NCBI RefSeq assembly: GCF_001590605.1
Contig: NZ_CP014504.1
Coordinates: 5,084,001-5,148,000, forward strand
Source: Pedobacter cryoconitis
Lineage (GTDB): Bacteria; Bacteroidota; Bacteroidia; Sphingobacteriales; Sphingobacteriaceae
DNA length: 64,000 bases
Reading direction: 5' to 3'
In this document: in pieces, positions 53,803 through 63,026 of the stretch
Numbering within the stretch: the first letter of the stretch is position 1
How the letters are laid out: each line of letters starts with the position of its first letter
Translations under genes and position numbers: made by a program
The notes under the pieces: model-generated
What the model was told of the DNA's origin: nothing
Seen by the model: only the letters and a program-made list of their open reading frames with translations
Database searches by the model: none

Positions 53803-55019
53803 GACTGATCCTGTTTCGCCGCACTCAATCTCAATTTGCTATAAGCATTCAATAAAGCAGCTGGCCTTTTAAATAAATAGATTTCAAAAAGGTAACTCAT
53901 TGATATAGTTAAAAATATGCATAGTATAGCCCCTATGAGTTTTTGATCGGGGATAAAGTAAAACATCAGGTACATTATTGGCATATGCAACAGATATAGC
54001 GGGTAGGAAATACCGGCAAAGAATCTGAAAAATGGTTTAGATTTATTGTATACCCATTTTATGTTAAACTGAATTGGTTTATAATATAAAATTAAAGACA
54101 ACCAGGGTAGTAGGGTATAAATAATCTTACTGCTGGCCAGCGAATTTGAATACTGCCATAACAGGAGTACACTCATTATATAAATAGGGATAACCCACTT
54201 ATAATTGATAACTATTTTTTTTCTATCCGTTATGGTATCGTCTCTAAGCAGGTAGATAAAAAGGGGTAATAAGAAAATCCCGCCTACGAAATACATAACT
54301 TCATGGACGTTACCCGGCAATTGATGAAGCCTGGTTACCAGAGGGATCATGAATAGTCCGCATAATGCAACTGATAAGCTGGTCTGGAATTTATTCCGGT
54401 ATTCAAAAACAAGATATCCGAGTATCCATAAAAAGGAATTGTTCAGCAAAAATATAAAATGATTAACTATTCCTATATCACTAACTATTAGCAGTCTATA
54501 AATTATAGACAGACAGCAAACTGCAAACCATACCCATATCGCGCTCAATCTTTTTGATTTATAGATCAGGCCAAACAAAAGGTAAAAAAAGGCTTCACAG
54601 CTTATACTCCAAACGGCAGGATTTAACGGCATAGTAGGTACTAAATAACCATCAAGAGTGGCCGAGAGCAATAGATTGCCTATAAAGATCCCTGGAACTA
54701 TGGCATGTCCTAATATCAGGTTGTCGCAGGCAAAGCAAATTAAAAGTATAGCCAGATAAATGGGGTAAATGCGGATAAACCGCTTTTTGAAATATTGCCA
54801 TTGATCCGTTTTATTCTGCGAACTGAGATTGATCACTATACCTGATAAAATGAAGAATATCATGACAGACTCCTTTCCCCAGGCAGAGAAAACCTGGATA
54901 AAGTCAAACCTGGAGTCTACAAAATACCGGGTGGCAACCCTTACATGGCTGATCCAGACAAGTAAGCAGGCTATGCCTCTTAATACATCCAGTGAAACAA
55001 GATTTTCTTTTGACTTCAT
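53799..55019 (-). CDS. Acyltransferase family 3 membrane protein
   Basis: The 406-residue protein has about ten helices and opens with VSLDVLRGIACLLVWISHVRV, which includes the conserved Arg and His of acyltransferase 3. Segments SVMIFFILSGIVI and KKRFIRIYPIYLAIL follow. Family members such as OatA or ExoZ transfer acetyl or other acyl groups to extracytoplasmic sugars. In this cluster it probably acylates the glycan. Confidence 0.9.
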   Translation of the reverse strand: MKSKENLVSLDVLRGIACLLVWISHVRVATRYFVDSRFDFIQVFSAWGKESVMIFFILSGIVINLSSQNKTDQWQYFKKRFIRIYPIYLAILLICFACDNLILGHAIVPGIFIGNLLLSATLDGYLVPTMPLNPAVWSISCEAFFYLLFGLIYKSKRLSAIWVWFAVCCLSIIYRLLIVSDIGIVNHFIFLLNNSFLWILGYLVFEYRNKFQTSLSVALCGLFMIPLVTRLHQLPGNVHEVMYFVGGIFLLPLFIYLLRDDTITDRKKIVINYKWVIPIYIMSVLLLWQYSNSLASSKIIYTLLPWLSLILYYKPIQFNIKWVYNKSKPFFRFFAGISYPLYLLHMPIMYLMFYFIPDQKLIGAILCIFLTISMSYLFEIYLFKRPAALLNAYSKLRLSAAKQDQS

Positions 55020-56044
55020 AGATTGGATCTGTAAACAGATAAGTAATCATCTGCGATTTTAACATCACTGTAAGTGGTTTCTGCCTTTAACCGGCAGGCA
55101 TAACGATCAAGCTGACTTATCTTTTTTACCTGCTGTGCCATTTCTTCGGTGTTTTGGCTGATGTATCCCGTTATATTTTCGTCGATGCCTTCTGCTATTC
55201 CCCCGTCATCAAAACCAAGCACTGGTGTCCCGCAGGCATAAGCCTCTGGTATAATGATAGGAAAAGGCTCAAACCATTCAACAGGAGTAAGCAGGGCAAT
55301 GGCATTTCCCAGTAATTCGTTTTTTTGAGCATTATCTACCTCGCCAATGTAACTGATCTGATCACCATCGATCAATGGCATTATTTCCTGTTCAAAATAA
55401 ATTCTTTCTTTCTCGATTGCCGATATGTTGCCTGCGATGACCAGTTTGCTATTGGTTAGCTGTGCCACTTTAATCGCATTATGGAGTCCTTTACATCGCT
55501 CTATTCTTCCCAAAAAGGCAAGATACCCCTTAGGTGATACCGTTGCTTTAAACTTGAACTGTTCAATCGGGGCACAGTTATAAATGGTTACCCACTTACT
55601 TTTATTGGTCTTGCCAGTATTAGTAATTGCATTGGAAACAGCAGTATAAGTAAGGTTTACGGGCCGTAATTTATCCAGCCATTCAATGTTTTTCCGGTTA
55701 ACTGTACGCATGTAAGTTTGTACCTTAGGTATTTTATGTTTCAAGAAAGGAAACAGAAAGAGCAAACGGCCAAAGTTATGGATCACATCATGTTGCTTGA
55801 TTTCTTTTCGCAGTATAAAAAAAACAGTGGTAAGCAATTTGATGTTGATGGATGGATCTAAGGAGCCATTCAATCCATAAGTGATTAACCTGTCAGGTGA
55901 TTTTGAATTTGGTCCGGCAACAATAGTTACGCGGTGCCCAAGTTTCACATATTGACAGGCAATATCATAAATTACACGTTCTATACCGCCATAATGCGCT
56001 GGCGGCACAGGTATAAATGGATCCATTACCAGTAATATTCTCAT
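55016..56044 (-). CDS. Glycosyltransferase family 4
   Basis: The 342-residue GT-B protein opens ILLVMDPFIPVPPAHYGGIER. The donor domain shows LAFLGRIERCKGLHNAIKVA and the E-x7-E motif in EWFEPFPIIIPEAYACGTPVLG near 255-275. Start and stop overlap the adjacent genes by 4 bases each (ATGA junctions), so it is translationally coupled. Confidence 0.92.
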   Translation of the reverse strand: MRILLVMDPFIPVPPAHYGGIERVIYDIACQYVKLGHRVTIVAGPNSKSPDRLITYGLNGSLDPSINIKLLTTVFFILRKEIKQHDVIHNFGRLLFLFPFLKHKIPKVQTYMRTVNRKNIEWLDKLRPVNLTYTAVSNAITNTGKTNKSKWVTIYNCAPIEQFKFKATVSPKGYLAFLGRIERCKGLHNAIKVAQLTNSKLVIAGNISAIEKERIYFEQEIMPLIDGDQISYIGEVDNAQKNELLGNAIALLTPVEWFEPFPIIIPEAYACGTPVLGFDDGGIAEGIDENITGYISQNTEEMAQQVKKISQLDRYACRLKAETTYSDVKIADDYLSVYRSNL

Positions 56045-57018
56045 TTGATTTCTTTTTTAACTTGCTGATAGATCTCTATATATTGTACTGCGCATTTTTC
56101 CAGTGTCAGGTTTTCCAGGATATAAGCACGTGGCTGAAAGTGGCTAAGGTTATCCAGGAAAACGGGAAGTTTCGCTTCGAAATCAGCTATCGTATTAAAT
56201 TTTATACCGCAACGCTCATCCCAGTAAGGCACAGCACTGACTGGCCGATATTTAACTTGATGGGGGAAATAAGCTGGATCTTCCCAGTATCCTCCTTTTT
56301 CCCATGCCAATATAGGTGTACCAGTAGCTAAAATTTGCTGATAGGCTAAACCTTGTGTTTCACTTTTGCTCAGGAAAATTGCGGCTTGGGAATTTGCAAG
56401 TTTATGTTTCAATTCATGCTGCGTATAGGTTCCATAATTGATAGACTGGTAAGTAAGATTTTGTTTTTTGAGTGTCTCCATAATAGCATCAGGTAACTGA
56501 TCGCCTTGTATTTTATTATAGATTAAAAAATCAAATTCTTTGGGCTGCGTAGTCACTGTGAGCCAGTGATCTGTATCTATTCCTGTGGGCCAGGCGATTA
56601 CTTTATCCAGATAATAAGGTTCACACATCTTGCGCATCCATTCCCCTGGGACAAGGAAACGTTTTACATTTGGATATTTAGTGAACAGGTCTGGACATTC
56701 AATAGGATGGGAGTATACACCGGCGCCAAATATGACAGGGTTTTCCCAGTTTTTCCCAAATAATAAATTTGGTTTTCCAATAATGCAGGCAATCTCTTCA
56801 GGATGATTTTTAATATACTTATAATCGTTAAAACGATAAGGAACACCTATTTTATCAAGCCCTTTCATTAAGTTGACCGCAATCATCATTACCCCTCCAG
56901 GACGCTGTTTACCTCTGATCAGGCGACGTATGATTTTTCTTGGATATCGGTCATATTTGATCCACCGGTCCGGATCGGGCTCTTCATAGAATAAGTTTAA
57001 AGGGTTATTGATCAGCAT
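56041..57018 (-). CDS. Glycosyltransferase-like protein (GT-B type)
   Basis: The 325-residue protein has GKQRPGGVMMIAVNLMKGLDKIG early, IAWPTGIDTDHW in the centre, and KSETQGLAYQQILATGTPILAWEKGG near 235-260. The last resembles the E-x7-E donor region of GT-B enzymes. The ATG at 57018 is preferred; it sits one base after the upstream stop. An extended frame would begin 13 codons earlier inside the preceding gene. It is a less typical member than its neighbours. Confidence 0.72.
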   Translation of the reverse strand: MLINNPLNLFYEEPDPDRWIKYDRYPRKIIRRLIRGKQRPGGVMMIAVNLMKGLDKIGVPYRFNDYKYIKNHPEEIACIIGKPNLLFGKNWENPVIFGAGVYSHPIECPDLFTKYPNVKRFLVPGEWMRKMCEPYYLDKVIAWPTGIDTDHWLTVTTQPKEFDFLIYNKIQGDQLPDAIMETLKKQNLTYQSINYGTYTQHELKHKLANSQAAIFLSKSETQGLAYQQILATGTPILAWEKGGYWEDPAYFPHQVKYRPVSAVPYWDERCGIKFNTIADFEAKLPVFLDNLSHFQPRAYILENLTLEKCAVQYIEIYQQVKKEIK

Positions 57019-57019
57019 C

Positions 57020-57721
57020 TTATTCTGTGATAAGTTCCTTCTGTCCGGCACCGGCAATATATCCCTCTATACCTATGTTTTCCAGTAATTGATAACTAAA
57101 ATGTGTTTTTAAAATGCGGGCAAAAGCATGCTCCATCGATATCTGGAAGGGAGAGCCTGTCTGCAAAACGAATATGGATTTTAGATGGTTAATCAGGCTG
57201 CTCAACCCGTAGATTCCTTTGCTATAACTCATCATATCTTCTATACATAGAACTAGCATCCTCTCTAGCAGCTCTTTGTCTTTGACAATATAGCCACGTG
57301 TACTAAATAAGCCTCCTCGTTTATCGAAGCTATAACCCTTTCCGATAAAATCAGTAGTAACTAAATTCATTCTTTCAGTGTTAAATTGATCAGTAGGATA
57401 ATAACGGGCGCTTATTTTAAAGATGGGCCGATCTGGGGGTAAGTGGTTTAAACTATTTAAGATCAGCAGAGCCTCATTCAAGCCTTTATTACGAAAAGTA
57501 TATTGGCAATTTTGGATAAAAAAAAGCTTGCAGCCACTATCTTGTATCAATTGTTCTCCATTTATTTTTTTAGATGAATTATCGAAAATGTAAATTTCGG
57601 AAAATCCTTTACCAGACAATTTTCTAATCGTCTCCAATGTTTGTGTATAGCGCTCTTCTTCTTTAAAAAAAGAATGCGTTTTATCTGTAGGGCGTAATGT
57701 AGAAGTAATGAGGGCAATCAT
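57020..57721 (-). CDS. Hypothetical protein of the glycan cluster, possible GT-A
   Basis: The 233-residue protein begins MIALITSTLRPTDKTHSFFK and has IYIFDNSSKKINGEQL, which resembles the nucleotide-sugar entry of a GT-A fold, plus IFKISARYYPTD, but no clear DxD motif. I cannot name a family. It lies between the broken GT2 gene (72-base gap upstream) and the GT-B-like gene (one base downstream), so a role in making or regulating the same glycan is likely. Confidence 0.5.
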   Translation of the reverse strand: MIALITSTLRPTDKTHSFFKEEERYTQTLETIRKLSGKGFSEIYIFDNSSKKINGEQLIQDSGCKLFFIQNCQYTFRNKGLNEALLILNSLNHLPPDRPIFKISARYYPTDQFNTERMNLVTTDFIGKGYSFDKRGGLFSTRGYIVKDKELLERMLVLCIEDMMSYSKGIYGLSSLINHLKSIFVLQTGSPFQISMEHAFARILKTHFSYQLLENIGIEGYIAGAGQKELITE

Positions 57722-57793
57722 GCTGGTAGCTTTAGTTCCTATATTTTAAATGGACTGTTTAACGGCAAATTATTTTATTGCAGCATGTAAATA

Positions 57794-58669
57794 TTATCCG
57801 AATAGCTTTCGGAAAATACTGCGGCCAATTTCATTCAGCAATTGTATATTTCCTGTAAAAGAAAAAAATCTAAAATATCCGAATTTAAACAATACATGGG
57901 CAGCTTCAATTTTGGGTGACCCGTAAATCAGCATCTTTTGAAAGAACATTTTTTTTTGCTGCCATTCTATTTTTCTCTTTTCGGTGTGAACGAGCTCACC
58001 CAGGGGTAGCACGTTTTTCCATTTTTCAGCTAGCAAAACAGATGCTTTAATCCAGTCTATATTTAAAGAACCCATTGATAAATGCTCGATCAATAGCGCA
58101 TAGGTCACATATATTTTATATTTCCTTTGTACTTGAAGTGAAAAATCAAGATCATAGCAGTGAAATCCTTCAAATGTTTGCGCATCGAAAGGATTTTCTG
58201 ACCAAACTTCAGTGGTTGTAAATAAGAATAGCCCATCAACCGTTATAACTTCAACATATAAATTTTCACCTTCAGGATTAGAATTTTGTCTTTCACTTTT
58301 ATTCTTATCATGTTGTATCACGTTTAAACAATCAAGCGATGGCAGACCGTTAAACCAGCCTCCGGGGGATAGGGATTTATATTTTGAACCTGCTACACCG
58401 ATCAAACCGATTTATTTATTATTTTGAAAGAAGCTTATCAGCTCTTTGCCCCAGTTAACAGACCGGAATATAATATCTTCATGGATAAAACATAAATAAG
58501 GAAATTTAGCCGCTGCGGCACCTATATTATAGGCTGTGCAGATACCATACTGATTATTGGAATTATCGATTTTTATAATCTCGAATGGTATCCCAATAGT
58601 TGTTGAGATATTCTCTTCTGCTTGGGTAAATAAAGCAGCATTAACAGAACAGGTAATTATGGAAATCAT
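57794..58669 (-). pseudogene. Glycosyltransferase family 2 gene broken by an in-frame TAA
   Basis: Codons from 58669 encode MISIITCSVNAALFTQAEEN, then IIKIDNSNNQYGICTAYNIG and FIHEDIIFRSVNWGKELI, a GT2-type N-terminus. At 58412-58414 a TAA follows NNK. The same frame then continues without shift (IGLIGVAGSKYKSLSPGGW) to 57794, the conserved continuation of this GT family. Upstream and downstream parts are 264 bases apart in start positions, a multiple of three, so one substitution (for example from AAA, CAA or GAA) explains the break. An internal TTG start at 58405 could yield only the C-terminal part. Readthrough or a sequencing error cannot be excluded. Confidence 0.82.
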
Positions 58670-58682
58670 TTATATATCCTGG

Positions 58683-59708
58683 TTAATGCGTCTGGGGTTT
58701 CAGGGTCTGATAATAATATTGTAAGATCCTGGCACACTTCCATCCAAATATATGCTTGATTAATTCTATGACTTTACCTCCTATTACAGGTCGGTGTCGA
58801 CTACCACCAACTGCTTTGACATTACGCTCTACTGCTAAGGCAAGGTCTTTATGCTGTGGATAAACCTGGACCAATAACTCCATCAGCAGTCTAGATATGA
58901 CCGTAGCTACTCTGTGGTCCTTTGAGCAGGTTTTCAGGTGTTTTTGGATGAGCTTGATTGACATGAACTGGCTGGTCAATGCTTTATCATCTCTATGTGA
59001 TGAAAGTGAATTACCTGCGGATATTTTTCTATAATAACAAACAGTATCCGGGGTATTGAGAATTGCAGTAGCATTAGCCGCCATCCTGCAGAAAAATTCA
59101 CCGTCGTCGTTCAATGAAAGTTCTTCATTCCAAAGTCCGGCCTTTTCTATTACGGAAGCTGGTGTGAGCCAGGAGTGAACCGGGATCATAGAGCCTCCAT
59201 TTTTATTCACTCCATAAAGGTTCAATAAAAATTCAAAAGGGTTATCGCTAGCTATATAAAATTGAAGTTCGTACGCATCAGGGCTAAGAATGGTCAATTG
59301 ATGCTCCTGATCATTATTAAAATGAACAACCGGACATATTGCAAGCGTATCTTTTTGAGCACTGATCAAAGCCATCTGGCGGCTTATTTTATCTGGGTGC
59401 AGTAAGTCGTCAGCATCCAAAAATTGTATAAAATCACCTTTAGCTTCTGACAATCCCTTATTCCTGGCGGCACTGGCACCGCTGTTAGGTTGATTGTAAA
59501 CTTTTATAAAAGAACATTCATAGGATTTTGCTATTATCAAAGAGTTATCTGCTGACCCATCATCAACCAGTATAATTTCTTTATGGTCCCAGGTTTGAGC
59601 AATTGCAGAGCGCAGGGTTGCCTCTAAATACTTTTCGGCATTGTATACAGGGATAATTATAGAAACTAAAAGAGGCTGCACTTTAGATGGGCTGTTTAAA
59701 TATTTCAA
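58683..59708 (-). CDS. Glycosyltransferase family 2
   Basis: The 341-residue GT-A protein has VSIIIPVYNAEKYLEATLRSA, ILVDDGSADNS, the metal-binding IQFLDADDLLHPDK near 93-106, and LNDDGEFFCRMA near 200. This is a standard GT2 arrangement. Its ATG lies 26 bases inside the end of the upstream GT10-like gene, and no later ATG precedes the conserved start. The broken GT2 gene follows after 13 bases. Confidence 0.92.
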   Translation of the reverse strand: MKYLNSPSKVQPLLVSIIIPVYNAEKYLEATLRSAIAQTWDHKEIILVDDGSADNSLIIAKSYECSFIKVYNQPNSGASAARNKGLSEAKGDFIQFLDADDLLHPDKISRQMALISAQKDTLAICPVVHFNNDQEHQLTILSPDAYELQFYIASDNPFEFLLNLYGVNKNGGSMIPVHSWLTPASVIEKAGLWNEELSLNDDGEFFCRMAANATAILNTPDTVCYYRKISAGNSLSSHRDDKALTSQFMSIKLIQKHLKTCSKDHRVATVISRLLMELLVQVYPQHKDLALAVERNVKAVGGSRHRPVIGGKVIELIKHIFGWKCARILQYYYQTLKPQTH

Positions 59709-60687
59709 TCCAGCGTTCCTTCGCCGATGTATTAACAGGCGCAGGGTGGAGCCACTGTTGATTTAAAAGCTGCATATAAGCTTCTTTATCCTGGTCGAGT
59801 TCAATTATTTTTTCAATTATCGGTTTGAAATTGAGCTTTTGAAACTGTAAATACATTTTTGCATTTCTTCCGGCTATTTTTAACTTTCTTTTGAGACGGT
59901 GGTTAAAATTTTGGTAAAATTGAGGCCTCATATCTATAAAATCGGGTTGGCTATTCTTTTCAAGCCAATTGACGGTAGAATTAGAAACTACGTTCAGGTG
60001 ATCTGGGGCATTAAGAAAACTTTTTGTGTTAAAAATATCCCCAATAAAGGGGTCACCAAAGTAAATGGGGACACTATTGGCTTGCATGGCATCATATAGC
60101 TTTTCTGTTTGATAACCGGGGTAGATATAATTTTCAAAGGCTATAGTAAATTTATACGGGTGCAGAAATTGTCTTTTACGTTCCCAAATGTTACCCTTAT
60201 ATTGTTTGTCAATACTTGCCATATTGTTCATAGACAGGCCTGGAGCATCAACTTTTTTGTATTTCGATAACTGTTTAAAGAACTCCTCCCTGTAGTATAC
60301 TTTATGTGAATACAGGAAATTACAAAAAAGAGATTTACTATTGTATACCTGCTCTGCATCGTAATTGTCCGGCTTTATAAGTATTTCTGGGTCAAGTCCG
60401 TGCCATTGTATCCTTTTATATCTCGGATGTAATATTTCCTGTTCTCTTGGAATACCAAATGCCCATTCACATATTTCCATATCAGGTGTCATATTTTCAC
60501 AGAAATAGCCTATTCTGATGTAATGGCCTGGTAAAGGGATATCATTTCCATAAGGGCCAAATAAGATGAAATCAGGATTATCAGTTTCCTCAAATATGAA
60601 ATCATCCAACAAATCGGTCAGAATTTCATTTTCCGCGATTGACCGGTCTATACCATTTTGGAATTTTATCCTGATTGTTGTTTTCAT
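59683..60687 (-). CDS. GT10 (alpha-1,3-fucosyltransferase)-like glycosyltransferase
   Basis: The 334-residue protein has the GT10 donor-binding signature in KFTIAFENYIYPGYQTEKLYD and AMQANSVPIYFGDP at about 176-210, with LFCNFLYSHKVYYREEFFKQL before it. GT10 enzymes are inverting and usually transfer fucose from GDP-fucose to GlcNAc-containing acceptors. Donor specificity here is inferred from family only, and no GDP-fucose synthesis genes are in the window. Confidence 0.82.
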   Translation of the reverse strand: MKTTIRIKFQNGIDRSIAENEILTDLLDDFIFEETDNPDFILFGPYGNDIPLPGHYIRIGYFCENMTPDMEICEWAFGIPREQEILHPRYKRIQWHGLDPEILIKPDNYDAEQVYNSKSLFCNFLYSHKVYYREEFFKQLSKYKKVDAPGLSMNNMASIDKQYKGNIWERKRQFLHPYKFTIAFENYIYPGYQTEKLYDAMQANSVPIYFGDPFIGDIFNTKSFLNAPDHLNVVSNSTVNWLEKNSQPDFIDMRPQFYQNFNHRLKRKLKIAGRNAKMYLQFQKLNFKPIIEKIIELDQDKEAYMQLLNQQWLHPAPVNTSAKERWIEIFKQPI

Positions 60688-60715
60688 TATTGTAAGATGT
60701 AAGCTGACGCAGGTT

Positions 60716-61612
60716 TTATTTCAACAGCTGCTTTAATGTTTTTCCAAAGAAATATATGGGTTTAAAAATTACCTCTACGGCCAGATTGGCTACTTTTTTT
60801 GGTAAATGATAGCGATAAAAAAGTTTTAAGCGTAATGCATCAAATACCCATGGATTTTTATTGTAACAGTTGCCTCCAAAGTGTACGATCAGCGGATGAT
60901 ATTCTCCTTCAGGAAGCCAGTATTTATACTTATAGTCTTTTGAGTTATTAAATATGGCTTTATTATACAGTGTATTTAAGTTTTTGTGGGTTCTGAATTG
61001 TGCCGTATCCGTCCATATATGACCAGTATCTGCATAAGGAGTAGCTCCAGACTTTGCTAAACTGATAGAAAGAATAGGTTCATCATTTACACTTTTTGTA
61101 TGACGCTGGAACTTATAATCGCTCAGAGACAGCTGCCTGGCTGTCTCACAAATGTTAGCTGTCAACTGGTTTTTAATGATATAGTAAAAAGCCCCGCAAT
61201 AACGGATGATATATGGAATTGCAAAATAGTCCAATACTTCAGGTAGTTCCAGTTCAGCCCAGTTACCCTTGATCTCTTTCATGCCGATAACTTGTATAGC
61301 GGGATTAGGAATGTTAAACACATGAGAGATATTACCATAAATAATAGAATCTGCATCGATAAAAATTGATTTGTAAGCCGGTGTAATGTGGTCGAAATTA
61401 AATTTGTAGCTTACTCCGGGGGTTAGTAAATCCCTGGCTATTATTTTTTTTTCAATCCATCTTAAATCTTTTGGTAAGGTAAAATCTGCATCAGAGATAA
61501 TAAAAAAAGGGATTTCATGAGCATGATGAAACTTATATGACCTGGCTAATGTAAAAGCAAAGCTTAAATATTTATCTCCGGTGGCTACAGTAAAAAAGCA
61601 TTGATCAATCAT
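60716..61612 (-). CDS. Glycosyltransferase, GT8-like (GT-A)
   Basis: The 298-residue protein starts CFFTVATGDKYLSFAFTLARS. It has PAYKSIFIDADSIIYGNI with the DxD metal motif near 87-91 and later LIVHFGGNCYNKNPW. This order (N-terminal VATGD.Y, central DxD, C-terminal H-x-G) matches GT8-like nucleotide-diphospho-sugar transferases. Sugar unknown. The end overlaps the GT2 upstream by 8 bases. Confidence 0.7.
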   Translation of the reverse strand: MIDQCFFTVATGDKYLSFAFTLARSYKFHHAHEIPFFIISDADFTLPKDLRWIEKKIIARDLLTPGVSYKFNFDHITPAYKSIFIDADSIIYGNISHVFNIPNPAIQVIGMKEIKGNWAELELPEVLDYFAIPYIIRYCGAFYYIIKNQLTANICETARQLSLSDYKFQRHTKSVNDEPILSISLAKSGATPYADTGHIWTDTAQFRTHKNLNTLYNKAIFNNSKDYKYKYWLPEGEYHPLIVHFGGNCYNKNPWVFDALRLKLFYRYHLPKKVANLAVEVIFKPIYFFGKTLKQLLK

Positions 61613-62357
61613 TAAGAAGCTTTTTTATGAACTGTTTTACTTTTGACCCTAAGGCAACTGGCTCTTTGCCCCATTTTTTTTCGAAGATTATTTTTTGGCC
61701 GTGCGTAAGATGGGATAACTTTTTTTCATTGATGGCAGTATGGGTTTGATTGCCTAGATGATCTACTTTAGCGGGTATAATGAGCGCATGGTCTATTTTA
61801 TATTTTAATAGTGTACGCCCAAAATCTTTATCTGCATACCAAAACTCAAATTTTTCATCTAATAAACCAATGGAGTTAAAGACTTCCCGTTTAAGAAAGA
61901 TGCACCATCCAGTAAGGATTCCATTCAGGAGATTCCTGGTTGTACCAACTACTATTTTTTTAGGTTCAGCTATTTTTAATTGAGGATGAAAATAGCTGCA
62001 ATAAGGGTTCGCTGATTTTATATTCGGGTTTTCCTCCATTGCGCTCAGTATTTCACTTGCCCAATTTTGATGATAAATGAGATCATTATTACACAGGCAT
62101 ACATAAGCATTATCCGTTTGTGCAATACCAATATTCAGATATTTATTAAAGCCAAATTTTTCATCAGGATATATAGTTTTGGTATTGGGATATTGATAAG
62201 GAAACAATGAAGCATTTGATTCAATAACGAGAGCCTCAAATTGAATATGCTCAGAATCTTCTGATAGAAAAAGGCTTTCAATCCCCTGTAAAGTGATTTG
62301 CTTTAACAGTTCTGTCTTCGCGTAGCTTAAAATAATGATATCTATTTTAACAGGCAT
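61605..62357 (-). CDS. Glycosyltransferase family 2
   Basis: The ATG at 62357, one base after the upstream methyltransferase's stop, gives 250 residues beginning MPVKIDIIILSYAKTELLK. It has ALVIESNASLFPYQ, YVCLCNNDLIYHQNW (DxD-like region) and ILTGWCIFLKREVFNSIGLLDE, the rhamnosyl-like GT2 pattern. In-frame TTG codons upstream lie inside the methyltransferase gene and were rejected. Confidence 0.86.
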   Translation of the reverse strand: MPVKIDIIILSYAKTELLKQITLQGIESLFLSEDSEHIQFEALVIESNASLFPYQYPNTKTIYPDEKFGFNKYLNIGIAQTDNAYVCLCNNDLIYHQNWASEILSAMEENPNIKSANPYCSYFHPQLKIAEPKKIVVGTTRNLLNGILTGWCIFLKREVFNSIGLLDEKFEFWYADKDFGRTLLKYKIDHALIIPAKVDHLGNQTHTAINEKKLSHLTHGQKIIFEKKWGKEPVALGSKVKQFIKKLLND

Positions 62358-62358
62358 A

Positions 62359-63015
62359 CTAAAGGGAGGCAACAATTACAAATTGGGGAAATTTCATGTC
62401 TTCCTGGGTACCCAGTAAAAGGAAATTAAGGATATTAAAAAATGAAAAGCTATTGTCTTTATTAATTCCCTTAACCTGACAAACTTTATAATCACTTTCT
62501 TCAAAAAGCCTGATCATACTTTTTTTTGTGAAAAAGCGCAGATGTGTTTTATCCATCACCCCAGCTTCCTGATATTTGAAATCCTTATACCTGAGCAGTG
62601 ATAAAATAACCGGGTACCAGCGGATATTGGGAATAGAAGCAATAATGCGGCCGTCTGTAGTCAGTAGCTCTTTGCAAACAGAAATTGCTTCTGAAGGATC
62701 TGCAAGATGTTCGAGTACATCATTAAAAAATATGGCATCAAATTTTTTACCGGCCAATTCTGGCATGGAGCCAGAAAATATTGCATTCACACACTTGTCA
62801 ATTTTTTTTTCTGCTTCACGTGCAGAATTTTTGTCCGGTTCGATTCCCCAAACCATACATTGATATTCTTTTTTTAAAAGGGATCCGAATGAACCGTTCC
62901 CGCAACCTATATCCAAAGCCGTCTTTATACCAGCAGGAATAAATGGTAATATTTCTGTACGGCTGTGATTGTAATATATCTCATTCTTATTTTCGTACAG
63001 CTTCTCGTAGTTCAT
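62359..63015 (-). CDS. Class I SAM-dependent methyltransferase
   Basis: The 218-residue protein has motif I ALDIGCGNGSFGSLL near 34-48, acidic motif II WGIEPDKNSA, and motif IV AIFFNDVLEHLADPSEAI. It belongs to the methyltransferase-11/23 type often found in polysaccharide loci, where it methylates sugars or terminates chains. It lies 11 bases after the ABC ATPase gene. Confidence 0.88.
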   Translation of the reverse strand: MNYEKLYENKNEIYYNHSRTEILPFIPAGIKTALDIGCGNGSFGSLLKKEYQCMVWGIEPDKNSAREAEKKIDKCVNAIFSGSMPELAGKKFDAIFFNDVLEHLADPSEAISVCKELLTTDGRIIASIPNIRWYPVILSLLRYKDFKYQEAGVMDKTHLRFFTKKSMIRLFEESDYKVCQVKGINKDNSFSFFNILNFLLLGTQEDMKFPQFVIVASL

Positions 63016-63026
63016 TAATTGTAGGG

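Noticed and set aside
57794..58669. Two separate small genes or a frameshift
   Set aside because: Both parts lie in the same frame with contiguous family sequence across one TAA, so a single nonsense change is simpler.
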